From a bacterium (GTDB lineage Bacteria > Bacillota_I > Bacilli_A > RF39 > UBA660), in the NCBI GenBank assembly GCA_019423565.1, contig JAHZBE010000001.1, positions 1 to 64,000 on the forward strand: DNA of 64,000 bases, written 5' to 3'. This document shows positions 62,606 to 64,000 of this stretch, one piece after another. Position 1 is the first letter of the stretch, and each line of letters starts with the position of its first letter. The notes under the pieces are model-generated. The model searched no databases. It saw only the letters and a list, made by a program, of their open reading frames with translations, and was not told where the DNA came from. A program made the position numbers and the translations under genes.

Positions 62606-63535
62606 ATGGAAAAATATGAAAATATAATGAACAAATTAAAAAATATTGAAGAATCTTTTAGTATTTATGATTGCTTTTTTCAATTAGTTGAGGGAGTTGA
62701 TATGGATTCCCTTGATAATTTATTAGACAGAATGGTTGAATATTATAGATATAGTTTCTCAAAGGAAGATTGTTATATAATGCTTCAAAATAAAAGTCTT
62801 TCTCAAAATATAAAAGAAGAAATATTTAGATTAGCAAATGATTGTATTGATGAGTCAGGATATTTAGGTACTAAAATAAATGATTATGGAATAAATACAA
62901 GTAGTTGGATAAGTCATTCAATATATGAAGCTAGACTTTGTTCACATATGGCTGCTTGCGTTCAAGAAAATCCAATAAAATCTTATAAATTTGGACTTAT
63001 GCATGATTATGGAAGAAAATATACCCAAAGTGGACTACATGTAATCTTAGGCTTTAAAAAATTATATGCTTTAGGGTATATTGAGGAATCTATTGGATGT
63101 TTGACTCATTCGTTCTTAAATGGCAATTTTTTTGCATGTTATTCTCCAAGTGATAAATACACTGTAAACGAGAATTTAGAGGCTATACCTGTAAATCAAA
63201 AAATAACTGAAAATGAATTATGTGAATTTTTATCTAAATATAAATATACAATATATGATTTGATTTTAACATTAGCTGATCTAATGGCAACTGATCATGG
63301 TATTGTTTCACCTAAAGAAAGAATTGATGATATAGAAACTAGAAGAAAAATGGAAGGCCGTCAAAAAGATTTCTTTTTAAATCAATTAGTTTTATCAATA
63401 AAAAAGTTTTTAGAATATATGGGAATAAACGATATTAAAACTAATGATTTTAAATGTTTATCATCTTTACTATACAATAAATTATGTGTTTCTACAGAAT
63501 CTAATAAATTACTGGATTTTAGGCAAAAAAAATAA
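62606..63535 (+). CDS. HD-domain protein (possible metal-dependent phosphohydrolase)
   Basis: This gene encodes 309 residues from ATG 62606; in-frame starts a few codons earlier are possible, because the ribosome-binding site (AGAGAGTGAT) is weak. An HD-type metal site is visible in order: HSIYEARLCSHM, then LMHDYGRKYT, then HVILGFKKL, CLTHSF and LADLMATDHG. This fits HD-domain hydrolases related to HDIG proteins. The N-terminal 85 residues are helical and the C-terminal part is unremarkable. The substrate is unknown; a nucleotide or second messenger is typical for the superfamily. It follows tgt by 60 bp. Confidence 0.75.
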   Translation: MEKYENIMNKLKNIEESFSIYDCFFQLVEGVDMDSLDNLLDRMVEYYRYSFSKEDCYIMLQNKSLSQNIKEEIFRLANDCIDESGYLGTKINDYGINTSSWISHSIYEARLCSHMAACVQENPIKSYKFGLMHDYGRKYTQSGLHVILGFKKLYALGYIEESIGCLTHSFLNGNFFACYSPSDKYTVNENLEAIPVNQKITENELCEFLSKYKYTIYDLILTLADLMATDHGIVSPKERIDDIETRRKMEGRQKDFFLNQLVLSIKKFLEYMGINDIKTNDFKCLSSLLYNKLCVSTESNKLLDFRQKK

Positions 63536-63688
63536 AAACAATTAAATTATAAAATAGATGATATATGGCAATTTAACAATTTATCTACTTTTTAACTATT
63601 ATAAATTTGAAAATGATAAAAAGAACTATAACGTGTGTTTATTATGTAATAATTATATCAAAAATTATTGAAAAAGTTTTTCTTAAAA

Positions 63689-63717
63689 TTGACAAATAAG
63701 AAGTTATATTGTAATAT
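63689..63717 (+). promoter_or_regulatory. SigA-type promoter of the last gene
   Basis: TTGACA (63689-63694) and TAATAT (63712-63717) are spaced 17 bp. The start codon is 27 bp downstream. The 150 bp before it, after 63535, hold no gene. Confidence 0.7.
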
Positions 63718-63743
63718 ACATAACAATCAAAGAGGTGAAGCGT

Positions 63744-64000
63744 ATGATAGATTTTAAAAACGAAATGAATCAAGAAATAAAAAAAGTAACACAATATGAT
63801 AAACCATTTATTGTAACATTTTCAGGATTACCAGAATGTGGTAAAACAACTATTGCTAGAGAGTTATCTAAAGATTTAGGTATTTTCTTATTAAGTAATG
63901 ATTATGTTAGAAATTATTTTTATCAATTTACAGAAGAATATAATGAGGAAGTAAGAAAAGAAATAGAAAGAAAAGTTAAAAAGATTAATTTATATCGTCT
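63744..64000 (+). CDS. P-loop NTPase/kinase-like protein, N-terminal part (runs off window)
   Basis: An ATG at 63744 with AGAGGTGA upstream opens a frame still running at the window end (85 residues visible). After a short helix, the strand IVTFSGLPECGKTTIAREL contains a Walker A motif, followed by DLGIFLLSNDYVRNYFY. This resembles small P-loop kinases of the AAA_33/Zeta-toxin or chloramphenicol-phosphotransferase kind. The substrate cannot be told from the part seen. Confidence 0.75.
   Translation, partial: MIDFKNEMNQEIKKVTQYDKPFIVTFSGLPECGKTTIARELSKDLGIFLLSNDYVRNYFYQFTEEYNEEVRKEIERKVKKINLYR

Noticed and set aside
63536..63688. A small RNA or terminator in the final gap
   Set aside because: Only a weak tagat/atcta pairing with a long loop was found; nothing supports a defined feature.

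Overview
The window is a compact, very AT-rich chromosomal segment of an endospore-forming, Gram-positive-type bacterium (Firmicutes/Bacillota). Three things support this: gene order like Bacillus (rpsU-yqeY-yqfC-yqfD-ybeY-cdd-era-yqzL-recO-glycyl-tRNA synthetase; sepF-divIVA-ileS; ftsA-ftsZ; rlmN-PP2C-PASTA kinase-rsgA-rpe; ruvA-ruvB-queA-tgt), T-box leaders, and the sporulation genes sigK, sigG, yqfC and yqfD. Low GC, the alpha2-type glycyl-tRNA synthetase, the archaeal/eukaryotic-like IleRS and a shortened AlaRS resemble small-genome uncultured gut Firmicutes. The order or family cannot be fixed by reading alone.

Layout. 1-4130: end of a leucine-rich-repeat protein, an unknown protein, then a bacteriocin-type locus (C39-peptidase ABC exporter plus two double-glycine precursor peptides). 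4150-11950: translation, DNA repair and early sporulation block, ending with a T-box leader, an unknown gene and glyS. 11950-19430: Rpn-like PD-(D/E)XK protein, sepF, divIVA, a second T-box, a cation exchanger, ileS, a small protein and convergent sigK. 19500-25650: ftsA, ftsZ, an LRR protein, and a lone prepilin-like surface protein followed by a frameshifted relic of a homologous 3' end. 25650-34740: rlmN, phosphatase, PASTA kinase, rsgA, rpe, second Rpn-like copy, pyk, two unknown genes and sigG with a hairpin that pairs its own ribosome-binding site. 34740-52700: an unknown gene behind a leader ORF, then a TasA/SipW-type secretion cluster ending in a gene for a 4,687-residue repetitive surface protein. 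52700-64000: unknown gene, third T-box with cmk-alaS-mltG, ruvAB, queA, tgt, an HD-domain protein and the start of a P-loop protein.

Themes. All three T-boxes precede a gene that is not an aminoacyl-tRNA synthetase, with the synthetase second. IleRS carries a swapped HIGH motif (GIHH), a change associated with strong mupirocin resistance. Surface and secretion functions (two-peptide bacteriocin, pilin with a possible silent cassette, TasA-SipW-giant protein) are the accessory part and hold the most interesting biology. No tRNA, rRNA, CRISPR, prophage or canonical insertion sequence was seen.
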